Shown here: in pieces, positions 16,798-26,859 of the stretch
How positions within the stretch are numbered: position 1 is the first letter of the stretch
Layout of the letters: every line of letters starts with the position of its first letter
DNA from: Nostoc sp. FACHB-280
GTDB taxonomy: Bacteria; Cyanobacteriota; Cyanobacteriia; Cyanobacteriales; Nostocaceae
Length of the DNA: 64,000 bases
Direction: 5' to 3'
Assembly (NCBI RefSeq): GCF_014697615.1
Contig: NZ_JACJSD010000004.1
Coordinates: 62,001-126,000 of the forward strand
Notes under the pieces: generated by a model
Told to the model about the DNA's origin: nothing
The model's input: the letters and a program-made list of their open reading frames with translations, nothing else
The model's database searches: none
Position numbers and translations under genes: made by a program

Positions 16798-17583
16798 TTA
16801 ATAGCTCAGAGCCAGTTGTAACTTCAGGTAGTCAACAAAATCTACAAGTTCTGTCTCTGAGAGATGGTAACGTGATTTTTTGCCATATTTTTGCTGTAAA
16901 TACTCTCTACCCTGCTGAGGAGTCCAATTTAACTGTGATAAATATGCGTCTGTTTTAGAAATAAAATCAGCACGAATTTCTGCGTTAATTTCATTATTCA
17001 GTATTTTTCTTGTGTCTGAAGTTACAGTTTTTTTACCGTTAATTTTCAGACTCACTCGTTTTCCTAAAACTTGCCAGTCTATTTCTTTATGTCCGTCCCA
17101 ACTTACCCCCACAGAGCGATAAGTCATGGGATGGTAAATTGTACAAAATACTATGGCTTTTTCCCCTGGACTCACTGCAATAGTTAATGGCTGAAGCAAT
17201 TGTTCATAGCTTAAGGCATCTAATGAAAGGAGTAAACTTTTAGAAAAATAAGATTCGCTACCTGAACGAACAATATAGGGCTTATCCGCCAAAATATGCA
17301 AATCTGTTTTTTCACTTTTTCCCTGAGAAGTTTCTATTATTTTGTTAACTTCTATTTCCGTAATCACTCCCGTTAATGCTCTGTCATAAATAGGTATTTG
17401 TTTAGCATCATCAGAGAGCATATACCAACAATGATCACTTTCTTTACTCACAAATACATACTGAGGTTTTGGGATAGAGCCGAACCCTAATTTAATATCC
17501 ATATTCCAGGAGAATACTTGGCTCTCCCAGACTTGGGTTGATAAATTAACACTAAAAAATGGCTCAAATGATTGATATAACAA
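16798..17583 (-). CDS. Hypothetical protein, 261 residues
   Basis: I do not recognise the family. The product is soluble, has no signal peptide or membrane span, and appears mixed alpha/beta: strands in the first 160 residues (PQYVFVSKESDHCWYML, KAIVFCTIYHPMTYRSVG) and a helical C-terminus (YLQQKYGKKSRYHLSETELVDFVDYLKLQL). Base composition resembles its neighbours. It stands alone between a GNAT gene and an Uma2 gene. The long, well-formed frame and codon use make it very likely a real gene. Confidence 0.65.
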   Translation of the reverse strand: MLYQSFEPFFSVNLSTQVWESQVFSWNMDIKLGFGSIPKPQYVFVSKESDHCWYMLSDDAKQIPIYDRALTGVITEIEVNKIIETSQGKSEKTDLHILADKPYIVRSGSESYFSKSLLLSLDALSYEQLLQPLTIAVSPGEKAIVFCTIYHPMTYRSVGVSWDGHKEIDWQVLGKRVSLKINGKKTVTSDTRKILNNEINAEIRADFISKTDAYLSQLNWTPQQGREYLQQKYGKKSRYHLSETELVDFVDYLKLQLALSY

Positions 17584-17807
17584 GGTTTCGCTAATATAAA
17601 AACAATGATTTAATAAAAATTTACTTTATTACTCCTGAATCCCAGACTATGTAAGGATTTAACCTGATATTAAGTATTAATTTGCTATAGCTAGTCTAGG
17701 AGAGCCGAATACTTATGTAACTAAATTGTCAACAAGCAATTAGCTTTATAATTCCCTAGTCAGTTAGTTGATTAACAACCTTGCATAAAAAACAGAGCCA
17801 AATATCA

Positions 17808-17849
17808 CAAGCCACGTTTCTCAATCCTGTCCTTGAGAAACGTGGCTTG
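17808..17849. repeat. 17-bp perfect inverted repeat
   Basis: The left arm CAAGCCACGTTTCTCAA (17808-17824) pairs perfectly with 17833-17849 around an 8-base loop. It lies 28 bases beyond the Uma2 stop codon and likely ends that transcript or is a small dispersed repeat; no T-run follows on the minus strand. Confidence 0.75.
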
Positions 17850-17876
17850 TAATAGCGAGAGATTTAATAATGGTCT

Positions 17877-18599
17877 TCAGGCTAAACTTTCAGGTTCTAC
17901 ACCTAAAGCTCTTAATTGTTCAGCCAGCAATTGCATTTTTTGTTCTGTTTGGATACGTAGCTGACGCTCAAAATTTAATTGTTCTTCGATTTCGTAAATG
18001 CGTTCTTCGGGGGTGGGTAACTTTTGTCCTTCCTCGTTATACCAATACAACCATTCTCGTGCAAGACCTTGATATATGCCCCGTTCTAGACCAATTCCTA
18101 AACCAATTTCTGGTAGCCAAACCGGATTTCCTGGTATTAAGAAATATTCCCCATCTTGTAATTGATAAACTTCCAGAGGGGGCTTTTTCTTTCGCAGAGG
18201 TTTGTAGATAACGTAATATAAAACACCCAATTCTTTAGCGTAAAATTCTTTTCTGGTACTGTATTCACCATGACTGATTTGAGAAACGACCTCTAGTGCT
18301 AAAACTGGTGGTTGTTTTTCTTCCCACATCACATAACTCAGGCGTAAGTCACCATCAATAAAGCGTTTAACCCCCACACTCAGAAAAGCATCAGGCGCGA
18401 TCGCGGCTTTTTTAGGGTCGTAATAAATTCCCATCTTCACGCCAAAAAACCAATCCCAACGCTCAGACCACACAAAGGCGAGTGTCGATTTTAGCAAGCT
18501 GGGAATTAAATCTTGTAGTTCATTATCCACAGGTGTATCCTCTGAGTCTGGTAGCTCTTCGGAAGATGGTAAACAGTGTAACGGGTTGTAGTTTAACAT
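17877..18599 (-). CDS. Uma2 family (DUF820) putative restriction-endonuclease-like protein
   Basis: The 240-residue product has the Uma2 fold: a central VLALEVVSQISHGE strand with the acidic residue, KEFYAKELGVLYYVIYKP, then GIGLERGIYQGLAREWLYWYNEEG. A C-terminal coiled coil (about 195-230, EEQLNFERQLRIQTEQKMQ) follows, as in many cyanobacterial members. Uma2 proteins are very numerous in filamentous cyanobacteria and belong to the PD-(D/E)XK group, but no activity is firmly established. The gene stands alone. Confidence 0.85.
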   Translation of the reverse strand: MLNYNPLHCLPSSEELPDSEDTPVDNELQDLIPSLLKSTLAFVWSERWDWFFGVKMGIYYDPKKAAIAPDAFLSVGVKRFIDGDLRLSYVMWEEKQPPVLALEVVSQISHGEYSTRKEFYAKELGVLYYVIYKPLRKKKPPLEVYQLQDGEYFLIPGNPVWLPEIGLGIGLERGIYQGLAREWLYWYNEEGQKLPTPEERIYEIEEQLNFERQLRIQTEQKMQLLAEQLRALGVEPESLA

Positions 18600-18708
18600 G
18601 AGTGGTCTGAGTAGATGCGATTTCTAGAAAGATTTTAGAAAATAATGGAATTTTGATATATGTAGATATCACAAAGTTTTACTCTCTAAATTAATACTGT
18701 AGTTTTAG

Positions 18709-18800
18709 TAAGGCTTACGCAATAACTCTCTCAAACTCTTATAACTTTGTGTCCTTTGCGTCCTTTGCGGTTCGTTTTTTCATACTTTCCCGTAAGTGTT
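18709..18800. mobile_element. Degenerate MITE-like element, same family as 43378-43470
   Basis: About 92 bases that align along the full length with 43378-43470. They share TTACGCAA at the left, the interior GTGTCCTTTGCG(T/C)CCTTTGCGG and TTCGTTTTTTCAT, and CGTAAGT at the right. The terminal inverted repeats are decayed here. It ends 58 bases before the next gene's start codon and may supply part of its promoter region. Confidence 0.7.
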
Positions 18801-18857
18801 GTTTAGTTATAATCAAACTGAGTAACATCTAAATATAGATGAGATAATTTTTGTCAA

Positions 18858-19463
18858 GTGTCATACAGTCAATTTACTATAGAAACTGTCGAAACCACTT
18901 TTGGCATTACCATCAGGGAATCTGTGGGTATCTTTGCTGACATACCTGCCATAGAATATAGCGATTTTTTAGCACAAGCACTTAAAAAATATATACCATT
19001 GGCTTTAGCGATCGCCACTGAAAAATCGCGTTCAGAATTAATCTTGACACCAATACTTGTAGAACTAAAAGAACAATTGCAAAATCAAATTAGCTTGTTT
19101 TCAGGTAGAGAATTTAACGTTAGTCCCGAAAAAGGTTTAAGTGGTTTTTGTGATTTTCTTATTAGTAAATCTCCAGAACAAATAATTATTAAAGCACCTG
19201 TAGTTGCCTTAGTGGAAGCAAAAAATGATAACATCCAATCTGGATTAGGGCAGTGTATCGCTGAAATGGTAGCCGCACAATTATTTAATCAACAAAAAGG
19301 TAATGTCATTGAAAGTGTCTATGGTAGCGTAACAACAGGAACTAACTGGAAATTTATGCGCCTCACTGGTCAAATAGTAGAAATTGATTTAAATGAATAT
19401 TTCTTAAGCGATGTAGGCAAGATTTTAGGCATTATTAAAAGCTTTATCGAGTCTCATAATTAG
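18858..19463 (+). CDS. Putative PD-(D/E)XK nuclease superfamily protein
   Basis: The start is a GTG at 18858; no in-frame ATG is near. The 201-residue product is helical at its N-terminus, then has GLSGFCDFLISKSPEQ and VALVEAKNDNIQSGLGQCIAEM: an Asp followed about 25 residues later by Glu-x-Lys (EAK) and then a helix with a Gln, the classic PD-(D/E)XK core layout. Similar small proteins are widespread in cyanobacteria without known function. A degenerate MITE lies just upstream and a terminator hairpin (19472-19497) just downstream, shared with convergent ndhD. Confidence 0.7.
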   Translation: MSYSQFTIETVETTFGITIRESVGIFADIPAIEYSDFLAQALKKYIPLALAIATEKSRSELILTPILVELKEQLQNQISLFSGREFNVSPEKGLSGFCDFLISKSPEQIIIKAPVVALVEAKNDNIQSGLGQCIAEMVAAQLFNQQKGNVIESVYGSVTTGTNWKFMRLTGQIVEIDLNEYFLSDVGKILGIIKSFIESHN

Positions 19464-19471
19464 CTGTATAT

Positions 19472-19497
19472 AAAAAAGGCGAGTATAAAACCCGCCT
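19472..19497 (-). terminator. Terminator for ndhD
   Basis: Read on the minus strand, AGGCG...CGCCT forms a hairpin directly followed by TTTTTTA. It lies 30 bases beyond the ndhD stop codon and just after the convergent gene, so it may work in both directions. Confidence 0.75.
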
Positions 19498-19527
19498 GAA
19501 AAAATAATTTTATTGATCAATTGCTGA

Positions 19528-21105
19528 CTAATTACCAATTGTTGGCGCATTCAATGAAAGCTTTGGTGCTTCTTCTTTTTTCTGCGCTAACGTTGGCACA
19601 GAATCGCGCAATCTTGCTGTCAATTGTACGGTTGTAGAGTCGTAAATTTGAGTCAGCAATTTAGGATAGAACCCGATACCAATAATTGGTACTAGCAAAC
19701 AAGCAATGATAAAGACTTCGCGGGGTTCAGCATCGATAAGTTTTTGGTGTGAAACCAATTCTTCGTTTTCTTTGCCGTAGAAGATTTCCCGCAACATTGA
19801 TAGCAAATAAATTGGCGTTAAAATTACACCCACTGCCATCAAAAATACCACGATAACCTTGAAGGTAGAGCTATAAGCATCGCTAGTGGCAAAGCCCACA
19901 AATACCATTAATTCTGCTACGAAACCGCTCATTCCTGGCAATGCTAAAGAAGCCATTGAACAAGTAGTAAACATAGCGAAAATTTTCTGCATCCGCTTAC
20001 CAACACCACCCATTTCATCCAACATGAGGGTGTGTGTGCGATCGTAAGTTGCACCAACCAAAAAGAACAAACTCGCCCCAATTAAGCCATGAGACACCAT
20101 TTGTAAAACCGCGCCACTCAAGCCCAAATCGGTGAAGGAGGCGATACCGATAGTCACAAAGCCCATATGGGAAATTGAGGAGTAGGCAATTTTGCGCTTA
20201 AGGTTACGTTGGGCAAATGATGTTAGGGCGGCGTAGATGATGTTAACTACCCCTAAAATTATGAGAACCGGGGCAAAATACGCATGGGCATCGGGCAGCA
20301 TTTGGGCATTCATCCGAATCAAGGCGTACCCGCCCATTTTCAAGAGAATACCTGCCAGTAACATGTGTACAGGTGCTGTAGCTTCACCGTGGGCATCTGG
20401 TAGCCAGGTATGTAGGGGAATGATGGGTAATTTGACGGCGTAGGCAATCAAAAAGCCAGCATAGAGTAACAGTTGGAAATTGAGTGCGTAATCTTTGAGG
20501 CCGAGGGAGTGCATATCAAAGGTGACTGTATCGCCATAAAAGGCCATCGTCAACGCGCCAACCAAAATAAACAGCGAACCGCCAGCAGTGTACAAAATAA
20601 ACTTAGTCGCTGCGTATTGCCGCTTTTTACCACCCCAAATTGCCAACAGCAGGTAAACCGGAATCAATTCCAGTTCCCACACCAAGAAAAACAGCAACAT
20701 ATCCTGGACAGCGAAGACGGCAATTTGTCCGCCATACATCGCCAGGATTAAAAAGTAAAACAGCCTGGGCTTGAGGGTCACAGGCCACGCTGCTAAAGTC
20801 GCTAGGGTAGTAATAAATCCGGTCAAAATAATGAGGGGCATAGATAAGCCATCTGCCCCTACTGACCACTTCAAATCTAGTTGTGGAACCCAGGCATAAC
20901 TTTCAACTAGCTGCAAATCTGGGTTGGAGAAGTCGTACCCGGTATAAAAGGCGTAGACAATCAGCGCGAAGTCTATCAACCCGACAATCAGGGAATACCA
21001 ACGCACTGTTTTACCATCTTTATCCGGGATAATCGGAATCAAGAGTGATGCCGCAATCGGGAAGAGGATAATTGTCGTCAGCCACGGGAAATTAGCTGTA
21101 TTCAT
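19528..21105 (-). CDS. ndhD: NAD(P)H-quinone oxidoreductase chain 4 (NdhD, NDH-1L type)
   Basis: The product (525 residues from the ATG at 21105; a GTG three bases earlier is possible) is a multi-span antiporter-like subunit of the thylakoid NDH-1 complex, which drives cyclic and respiratory electron flow. Key features are [19 protein letters not shown] with the conserved Glu, [19 protein letters not shown] with the conserved Lys and His, and [11 protein letters not shown]. Its length and its link to a long NdhF point to the D1/F1 type rather than the CO2-uptake D3/F3 type. It follows ndhF in the same direction but a PAS kinase gene and a terminator now separate them. Confidence 0.93.
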   Translation of the reverse strand: MNTANFPWLTTIILFPIAASLLIPIIPDKDGKTVRWYSLIVGLIDFALIVYAFYTGYDFSNPDLQLVESYAWVPQLDLKWSVGADGLSMPLIILTGFITTLATLAAWPVTLKPRLFYFLILAMYGGQIAVFAVQDMLLFFLVWELELIPVYLLLAIWGGKKRQYAATKFILYTAGGSLFILVGALTMAFYGDTVTFDMHSLGLKDYALNFQLLLYAGFLIAYAVKLPIIPLHTWLPDAHGEATAPVHMLLAGILLKMGGYALIRMNAQMLPDAHAYFAPVLIILGVVNIIYAALTSFAQRNLKRKIAYSSISHMGFVTIGIASFTDLGLSGAVLQMVSHGLIGASLFFLVGATYDRTHTLMLDEMGGVGKRMQKIFAMFTTCSMASLALPGMSGFVAELMVFVGFATSDAYSSTFKVIVVFLMAVGVILTPIYLLSMLREIFYGKENEELVSHQKLIDAEPREVFIIACLLVPIIGIGFYPKLLTQIYDSTTVQLTARLRDSVPTLAQKKEEAPKLSLNAPTIGN

Positions 21106-21339
21106 CACAATTTGTCTACAATCAAAATCATGTTTATCAAGGAAGCCCTAGCTATTAAGTAGCAGCTTTTTGGGGATTTGGCATTCCTTGTTAGGTTGAT
21201 TTAATTAAGTGGACAATCCCCATTTGTGGTTTTGGTAGTATCTTTTAACTTTAGCGGTGACTCAGTATCGGTGAGAATACCCCCTTTGCGCCAGACATTT
21301 AGCTAAAATTTTAGGACTGCGATCGCACCATCTCAGAAA

Positions 21340-21374
21340 AATTCGTAATTCGTAATTCACAATTCGTAATTAAG
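21340..21374. repeat. Heptanucleotide STRR, AATTCGT x5
   Basis: Five 7-base units (AATTCGT, AATTCGT, AATTCAC, AATTCGT, AATTAAG) lie directly before the PAS kinase stop codon at 21388. Heptamer arrays of this kind are typical of Nostocales genomes. Confidence 0.8.
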
Positions 21375-21387
21375 ACAGTTGGCAAAT

Positions 21388-23526
21388 TCAACTCTCTAGC
21401 TCTAAGTGAATGGGAATTGTAATAATAAATTCCGCACCCTTTCCTGGAGAAGAAATACATTCTAAAGACCCTTGATGTCTGTTAGTAATAATTTGGTAAC
21501 TAATAGACAAACCCATCCCCGTTCCTTTACCTACAGGTTTACTTGTAAAAAAGGGGTCAAATATTTTTTGTCTGACTTCATCCGACATCCCCACCCCATT
21601 ATCAATAATGCTGATTTTGACTTGTTTGGGGTTTGGCATAACTGTACGGATGCAAATAGTTGGTGTTAGCTGTTGGCAATTTTCTTCTAACGCATCAATC
21701 GCATTCAGCAAAATATTCATAAATACTTGGTTGAGCTGCCCAGCATAACATTTAACTAAAGGTAAATTGCTATATTCTTTAATCACTAAAATATTAGGTC
21801 TATCTATTTTAGATGCTAAACGATGCTCTAAAATCATTAAAGTACTATCTAGACCCTCATGTATATCCGCAACTTTTAAATCAGATTCATCTAGACGAGA
21901 AAAGGTACGTAGAGAAGTGACAATATCACTAATTCGAGTTGCTCCAACTGTCATTGAAGAGTAAAGCTTTGGCAAATCATCAATTAAAAATTCCAAGTCA
22001 CAATTCTCCGTCTCCGCTTGAATTTCTACGTCTGGTTTTGGATAATGATATTGGTAAAGTTTCAGGATTTTGATAATATTTTGAGTATATTGATAGGCAT
22101 GTTTAAGATTGCCAAAAATAAAATTAACTGGATTATTGATTTCATGAGCCACTCCCGCAACTAGTTGCCCCAAAGAAGACATTTTTTCAGTTTGAATCAG
22201 CTGCAATTGTGTATGTTGCAATTCTTGTAAAGCTTGTTCTAGTTCTTTGGCTTTTTGATTGAGTTCTGCTTCTGCTTGTTTACGCGCAGTAATATCATTA
22301 CGAATAGCCACATATTGTTGAGGCTTGCCTTGCTCATCAAATAAAGGCACAATTGTCGTGTCTACCCAATAATATGTGCCATCTTTTGCCAAATTTTTAA
22401 CTTCGCCTTTCCATACTTTTCCCTGGCTAATAGTTAACCACATTTCTTGAAAAAACTCTTGGGAGTGATAGCCAGAATTGATAATTCTGTGGGTTTTACC
22501 AATTAGTTCTTCTGGTTGGTATTGGGAGATTTGACAAAACTTATCATTCACATATTCAATCATGCCTTTATTGTTAGTTACAGCAACAATAGATGATTGG
22601 TCTAAAGCAAATTTTATATCTGCTACTTCTTTAAGGGATTTTTTAAGAGTGATTTCAGTTTGTTTACGCGCAGTAATATCATTACGAATAGCTACATATT
22701 GCTGGGGTTTATCTTGCTCATCTAAAACAGGCACAATTGTTGTGTCTACCCAATAATATGTGCCATCTTTTGCCAAATTTTTAACTTCGCCTTTCCATAC
22801 TTTTCCCTGGCTAATAGTTAACCACATTTCTTGAAAAAACTCTTGGGAGTGATAGCCAGAATTGATAATTCTGTGGGTTTTACCAATTAGTTCTTCTGGT
22901 TGGTATTGGGAGATTTGACAAAACTTATCATTCACATATTCAATCATGCCTTTATTAGTAGTTACAGCAACAATAGATGATTGGTCTAAAGCAAATTTTA
23001 TATCTGCTAATTCCTTAAGAGATTTTTTGAGATTAGTTTCTGCTTTGTGGTAAGCAGTAATATAGGTATTTTTACGATTTGTAATATCTTCAACAATGGA
23101 CAAAACACCAGTCACATTTTCTTGAAAATCAAATATAAGAGTGTGATGCCATTCACAAATAATTATTTTGCCATCTTTAGTAAAATTCTCATTGGTACAG
23201 TAATTTCCCCCATTTTGCTTGAGTAATGCAGTCATTAACTGATTGGCATCTTCTTTAGAAATACTAGGTAATAGAATTTCTGCAATATGAAGTTTCAGTA
23301 CCTCTTGTTTACTGTAGCCAAAGATCCTCTCAGCCGCCGGATTCCAGTCTAAAACCTCAAAGTCTATATTCCACTGAATGATTCCTAAAGGATGATATTC
23401 AACCAAAGAAAAGAATTTTTGCTGAGTGTCTTGAAGTGATTTTCGTGTATTCTCTAAATCTCCTATTAGATGATCTCGCTGCTGGCAACAAGTCGGTAGC
23501 TCTGGATACTCAGATTCAAGGAACAT
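21388..23526 (-). CDS. PAS-domain sensor histidine kinase with a recently duplicated PAS-PAC unit
   Basis: The 712-residue product has a coiled-coil start, a first PAS (about 35-150, IIQWNIDFEVLDWNPAAERI), then two almost identical PAS-PAC units of 128 residues (IKFALDQSSIVAVT...AIRNDITARKQ), a coiled coil, and a kinase core with LVAGVAHEINNPVNF (phospho-acceptor His in the AHEINNP box), an N-box (NILLNAIDALEEN), DNGVGM and GTGMGLSIS. There is no membrane span, so it is a cytosolic sensor. No regulator gene is adjacent. It sits between ndhF and ndhD, flanked by an STRR and spacer with terminator, which suggests insertion into an ndh operon. Confidence 0.9.
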   Translation of the reverse strand: MFLESEYPELPTCCQQRDHLIGDLENTRKSLQDTQQKFFSLVEYHPLGIIQWNIDFEVLDWNPAAERIFGYSKQEVLKLHIAEILLPSISKEDANQLMTALLKQNGGNYCTNENFTKDGKIIICEWHHTLIFDFQENVTGVLSIVEDITNRKNTYITAYHKAETNLKKSLKELADIKFALDQSSIVAVTTNKGMIEYVNDKFCQISQYQPEELIGKTHRIINSGYHSQEFFQEMWLTISQGKVWKGEVKNLAKDGTYYWVDTTIVPVLDEQDKPQQYVAIRNDITARKQTEITLKKSLKEVADIKFALDQSSIVAVTNNKGMIEYVNDKFCQISQYQPEELIGKTHRIINSGYHSQEFFQEMWLTISQGKVWKGEVKNLAKDGTYYWVDTTIVPLFDEQGKPQQYVAIRNDITARKQAEAELNQKAKELEQALQELQHTQLQLIQTEKMSSLGQLVAGVAHEINNPVNFIFGNLKHAYQYTQNIIKILKLYQYHYPKPDVEIQAETENCDLEFLIDDLPKLYSSMTVGATRISDIVTSLRTFSRLDESDLKVADIHEGLDSTLMILEHRLASKIDRPNILVIKEYSNLPLVKCYAGQLNQVFMNILLNAIDALEENCQQLTPTICIRTVMPNPKQVKISIIDNGVGMSDEVRQKIFDPFFTSKPVGKGTGMGLSISYQIITNRHQGSLECISSPGKGAEFIITIPIHLELES
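22281..23040. repeat. In-frame tandem duplication, 384-base period, inside the kinase gene
   Basis: The stretch starting TACGCGCAGT at 22281 recurs at 22665, an exact 384-base (128-codon) offset. The copies differ by few substitutions, mostly near the PAC end, indicating a recent or gene-converted duplication of one PAS-PAC unit. Confidence 0.88.
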
Positions 23527-23883
23527 AGTGGTTAATCTCCAGCCTAGTTAAAAGAGGGAAAACAAATAAGTTTTTGATGTTCTTAGTATTAATATTGCCC
23601 AAATAAGTCTGGGTAATTTACTTGTGTGGCGAAGACTATTGATTGAGTTTAGTTTGATAGCTCCAGACTTCAGTCTGATACCAGGACAAGCAGAGGGAGC
23701 AGAGGAAGAGATTTATCTCAGGGACTGCCAACTAAAAAGATACACAATCACTGCCTAAGTAGAGTGTAGGGGAAACAGAAAGGTATAAAGGCTTCAGCCA
23801 AACGGTGTAGAGGTATACTTATTCAAAACCCTTATACCCATTCTGAGTAGACAAGCTTGGCGCGTAAGTACTGCTATATAAAC

Positions 23884-23910
23884 AAAAAAAAGAGTCTACA
23901 ATGAGACTCT
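23884..23910 (-). terminator. Strong terminator for ndhF
   Basis: On the minus strand AGAGTCT, a 6-base loop and AGACTCT are followed by eight T residues. It lies about 50 bases after the ndhF stop codon and should keep ndhF transcripts from reading into the PAS kinase gene. Confidence 0.85.
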
Positions 23911-23957
23911 CAAAAATGAAAAACTGAAGGGCAGACAACTAGCCCACCCCTAAAGAA

Positions 23958-26048
23958 TCAGGTAATCCCAAAAACGATCACCAAGCCCAAAACTGCGCCA
24001 AACACAATCAAGGCATAGAATTGAACGCGACCATTTTCTAAATATTTCAACCCTTCACCACTGACTAGGGTGAAAAAGCCTGTGAGGTTAACAGCACCAT
24101 CAACAACGCGGAAGTCAACTTCCATGACTTGTCTAGCTAGGCGACGCAAGCCGAGGACAAAGACACGATGGTAAATGTCATCAAAGTACCACTTGTTGAG
24201 GGATAGCTCGTACAAAGGTTTGATTTTGGCTGCGATCGCAGCAGGATCAATTTTCCGTTGCAAGTACATCAAGGAAGCCAAGGTAATCCCAATCAAGGAA
24301 ATTCCCACAGAAGCCCCCGCCATAATATAAAATTCCGTCGGCTCAAATTCGGCGGCTTTTTCTAAAACTTCAGCGAGAGTTTCGTTAGGGGAGTAAATAA
24401 ATTCCTCGAAATAATTAGCAAAGGGAGTTCCCACCAAACCAATCAAAATCGAAGGTACAGCCAACACTAATAATGGCAAGGTCATTGTCCACGGTGATTC
24501 ATGGGGAGAATCGCTGTGATGACCACCAGAACCATGATGGTCTCCTGTTGCAGCTAGTTCACCATGTTTCATCGCCCCAGGGCCAAAATTCGGGGCTGGT
24601 TCTTCAGCTTCTAATTCGAGGATGATTGTAGCAGCTTTCTTAAGTTTGGCTTTGATTTTCTCGTCAGTACCCCGGAATTTGCCTTCAAATGTCATGAAAT
24701 ACATTCTGAACATATAAAAAGCAGTGATTCCCGCCGTTAGCCAGCCAATGATCCACAAAAATGGATTAGCAGCAAAAGCCTTACCGAGAATTTCATCTTT
24801 TGACCAAAAACCCGCAAACGGAGGCATCCCGGAAATTGCCAAGCAGCCAATCAAAAAGGTAATGGCTGTAACGGGCATATATTTCCGCAGTTTGCCCATA
24901 AGTCGCATATCTTGGGCTAAAGCGGGGTCATGGCCAACGACTCCTTCCATCCCGTGAATTACAGAACCGGAACCTAAGAACAGCATCGCCTTGAAGTAAG
25001 CGTGAGTCATTAGGTGAAATAAGCCAGCACTGTAAGCACCTACGCCCATCGCCATCACCATGTAACCTAATTGGGAGATGGTGGAGTAAGCCAAGCCTTT
25101 TTTGATGTCGTTTTGCGTAATCGCAATTGTCGCCCCTAAAAATGCTGTAAATGCCCCAGTAAAGGCAATTACGTTCATCGCGGCGGGGACATGTTCAAAC
25201 ACAGGGTACATCCGGGCTACCAGAAATACACCTGCTGCCACCATTGTGGCGGCGTGGATTAAGGCGGAAATTGGTGTCGGGCCTTCCATCGCATCTGGAA
25301 GCCAGACGTGGAGGGGGAACTGGGCTGATTTGGCAACAGGGCCGAGGAACACCAAAATCGCAAACAGCACGGCGAGGAAATTGCTGATTGTTCCTGATTG
25401 CACCAGTTGGGCGAGGCGATCGCCCATGATATGAAAATCAAAGCTACCGGTTGCCCAAAACAGACCTAAAATCCCCAATAATAAGCCAAAGTCACCAACG
25501 CGGTTGGTGACAAATGCTTTTTGACAGGCATCGGCTGCTGACTTGCGATCGTACCAAAAGCCGACCAGCAAGTAGGAACACATCCCTACCAGTTCCCAGA
25601 AGATATAAATTTGCACTAAGTTGGGGCTGACCACCAGACCCAACATTGAGGAGCCGAATAAGCTCAGATAAGCGTAAAACCTTACATATCCTGGATCATG
25701 TGCCATATAGCCATCGGTATAGACCATGACTAAAAAGGCTACGGTTGTCACAATTACCAGCATAAGGGCTGTCAGGTGGTCAATTGTATAGCCCATGCTC
25801 AGGTGAAAATTCCCTGCTGCTGCCCATTCCAAAGTCCGCAGATAAGTCGGGTGTCCTTGAATTTGACTCCACAGCAAGGCAAACGACAAACCCATCGCTG
25901 CTCCCATCAAGGAGATAATCAACGCAGCGTTGAGTTGCCGCAGGCGGTTCGTCACCTGATTGATCGAAATTAATCCCAAACCGACCAGCATTGCCCCCAG
26001 AAGAGGTAACACCGGAATCAGCCAGGCATATTCATAGATTGCTTCCAT
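23958..26048 (-). CDS. ndhF: NAD(P)H-quinone oxidoreductase chain 5 (NdhF, NDH-1L type)
   Basis: From the ATG at 26048 (a GTG lies three bases before) the product is 696 residues, the length of NdhF1; the CO2-uptake NdhF3/F4 are nearer 610. It has about 15 spans, the conserved IYIFWELVGMCSYLLVGFWY (proton-channel Glu), FPLHVWLPDAMEGPTPISAL and AYSTISQLGYMVMAMG, an internal His-rich cytoplasmic loop near residues 485-510 (HHGSGGHHSDSPHESP), and the long C-terminal helix region typical of chain 5. It works in proton pumping of NDH-1L. Its own terminator follows. Confidence 0.93.
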   Translation of the reverse strand: MEAIYEYAWLIPVLPLLGAMLVGLGLISINQVTNRLRQLNAALIISLMGAAMGLSFALLWSQIQGHPTYLRTLEWAAAGNFHLSMGYTIDHLTALMLVIVTTVAFLVMVYTDGYMAHDPGYVRFYAYLSLFGSSMLGLVVSPNLVQIYIFWELVGMCSYLLVGFWYDRKSAADACQKAFVTNRVGDFGLLLGILGLFWATGSFDFHIMGDRLAQLVQSGTISNFLAVLFAILVFLGPVAKSAQFPLHVWLPDAMEGPTPISALIHAATMVAAGVFLVARMYPVFEHVPAAMNVIAFTGAFTAFLGATIAITQNDIKKGLAYSTISQLGYMVMAMGVGAYSAGLFHLMTHAYFKAMLFLGSGSVIHGMEGVVGHDPALAQDMRLMGKLRKYMPVTAITFLIGCLAISGMPPFAGFWSKDEILGKAFAANPFLWIIGWLTAGITAFYMFRMYFMTFEGKFRGTDEKIKAKLKKAATIILELEAEEPAPNFGPGAMKHGELAATGDHHGSGGHHSDSPHESPWTMTLPLLVLAVPSILIGLVGTPFANYFEEFIYSPNETLAEVLEKAAEFEPTEFYIMAGASVGISLIGITLASLMYLQRKIDPAAIAAKIKPLYELSLNKWYFDDIYHRVFVLGLRRLARQVMEVDFRVVDGAVNLTGFFTLVSGEGLKYLENGRVQFYALIVFGAVLGLVIVFGIT

Positions 26049-26286
26049 CACTGACGCGTAATTTGAGAATTCTTGACTAGCTTAGGACAGTTTTGCGGCG
26101 GCTGTCTTCCGCAGGCAACTGTCCTGGTCGGAACTGTTAATAATTGTGACACACACCCCTGATGATAAAATACCCCACCCAAGAGTAATTGGGCGGGGTA
26201 ATTAAGCATGGTTTTAGATTTGGATAGAGTCAATAGCATCTTTCACTAATGATCATCAACTATTGACCATTGACCAATGACTTGTA

Positions 26287-26673
26287 TTATGCAGTTCGGC
26301 ATTCTAAATCTGCTGTTTGGGAGTGATTGTATGTTTTAGAACGATTGGTATAGGTGAGCTTAATTTCTTCTAGAGCCAGACGTAAATCGTCTCTGCCACG
26401 AAAACCTTCTAGGCGATGTCGGATAATCCCGTTTTCTACTAAAAGTAAAGTGGGTAGTGACTTGAGACGATAAGTATTGGATAGTTTGAAGTTTTCATCT
26501 GCATTCACTCCAACCAATTTAATTTGCTCCCCGCATTGAGATTTAAATTGCAATAACAAAGGGTGGATGATACGGCATAAGCCGCACCAAGGTGCTTCAA
26601 AATTAACTAAAACAGGTACTGGAGATTCTAAAACTTCTTGAGTAAATGTCCGCTCACTAACCGACAACACCAT
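26287..26673 (-). CDS. Thioredoxin-like protein with CGLC active site
   Basis: I take the ATG at 26673 (128 residues); a TTG 33 bases upstream would add 11 residues unlike any thioredoxin. The fold is a complete thioredoxin: SVSERTFTQEVLESPVPVLVNF, active site APWCGLCRII, cis-Pro in KSLPTLLL, and the GFRG helix end. The active site is CGLC instead of CGPC, which should change the redox potential. A C-terminal tail of about 25 residues (YTNRSKTYNHSQTADLECRTA, here shortened in description) extends past the fold and includes a further Cys. It lies between ndhF and Z-ISO. Confidence 0.85.
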   Translation of the reverse strand: MVLSVSERTFTQEVLESPVPVLVNFEAPWCGLCRIIHPLLLQFKSQCGEQIKLVGVNADENFKLSNTYRLKSLPTLLLVENGIIRHRLEGFRGRDDLRLALEEIKLTYTNRSKTYNHSQTADLECRTA

Positions 26674-26818
26674 GATGCCTCGAAAATTATAGGGTTTTAA
26701 TATCAAACTAGCTATCAGCAGGAAGAATTGGCAACTTAGTCAGCACCTATCTATGAATCAGCATTCAGGATTTAAGATGATTAAAAAATTACTGCCGCTT
26801 TGATTTTAACTCTGATAA

Positions 26819-26859
26819 AAAAGCCAGCGCGACTTTCACGGTGGCTTTTAGTTTTTTTT
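26819..26859 (+). terminator. Terminator-like hairpin without an obvious gene
   Basis: AAAAGCCA (26819-26826) pairs with TGGCTTTT (26842-26849) and a run of T at 26852-26859 follows on the + strand. The only gene ending nearby is none on this strand; a short RNA between 26710 and 26860 is possible. The rest of the 376-base spacer (26707-27082) shows no gene. Confidence 0.5.
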
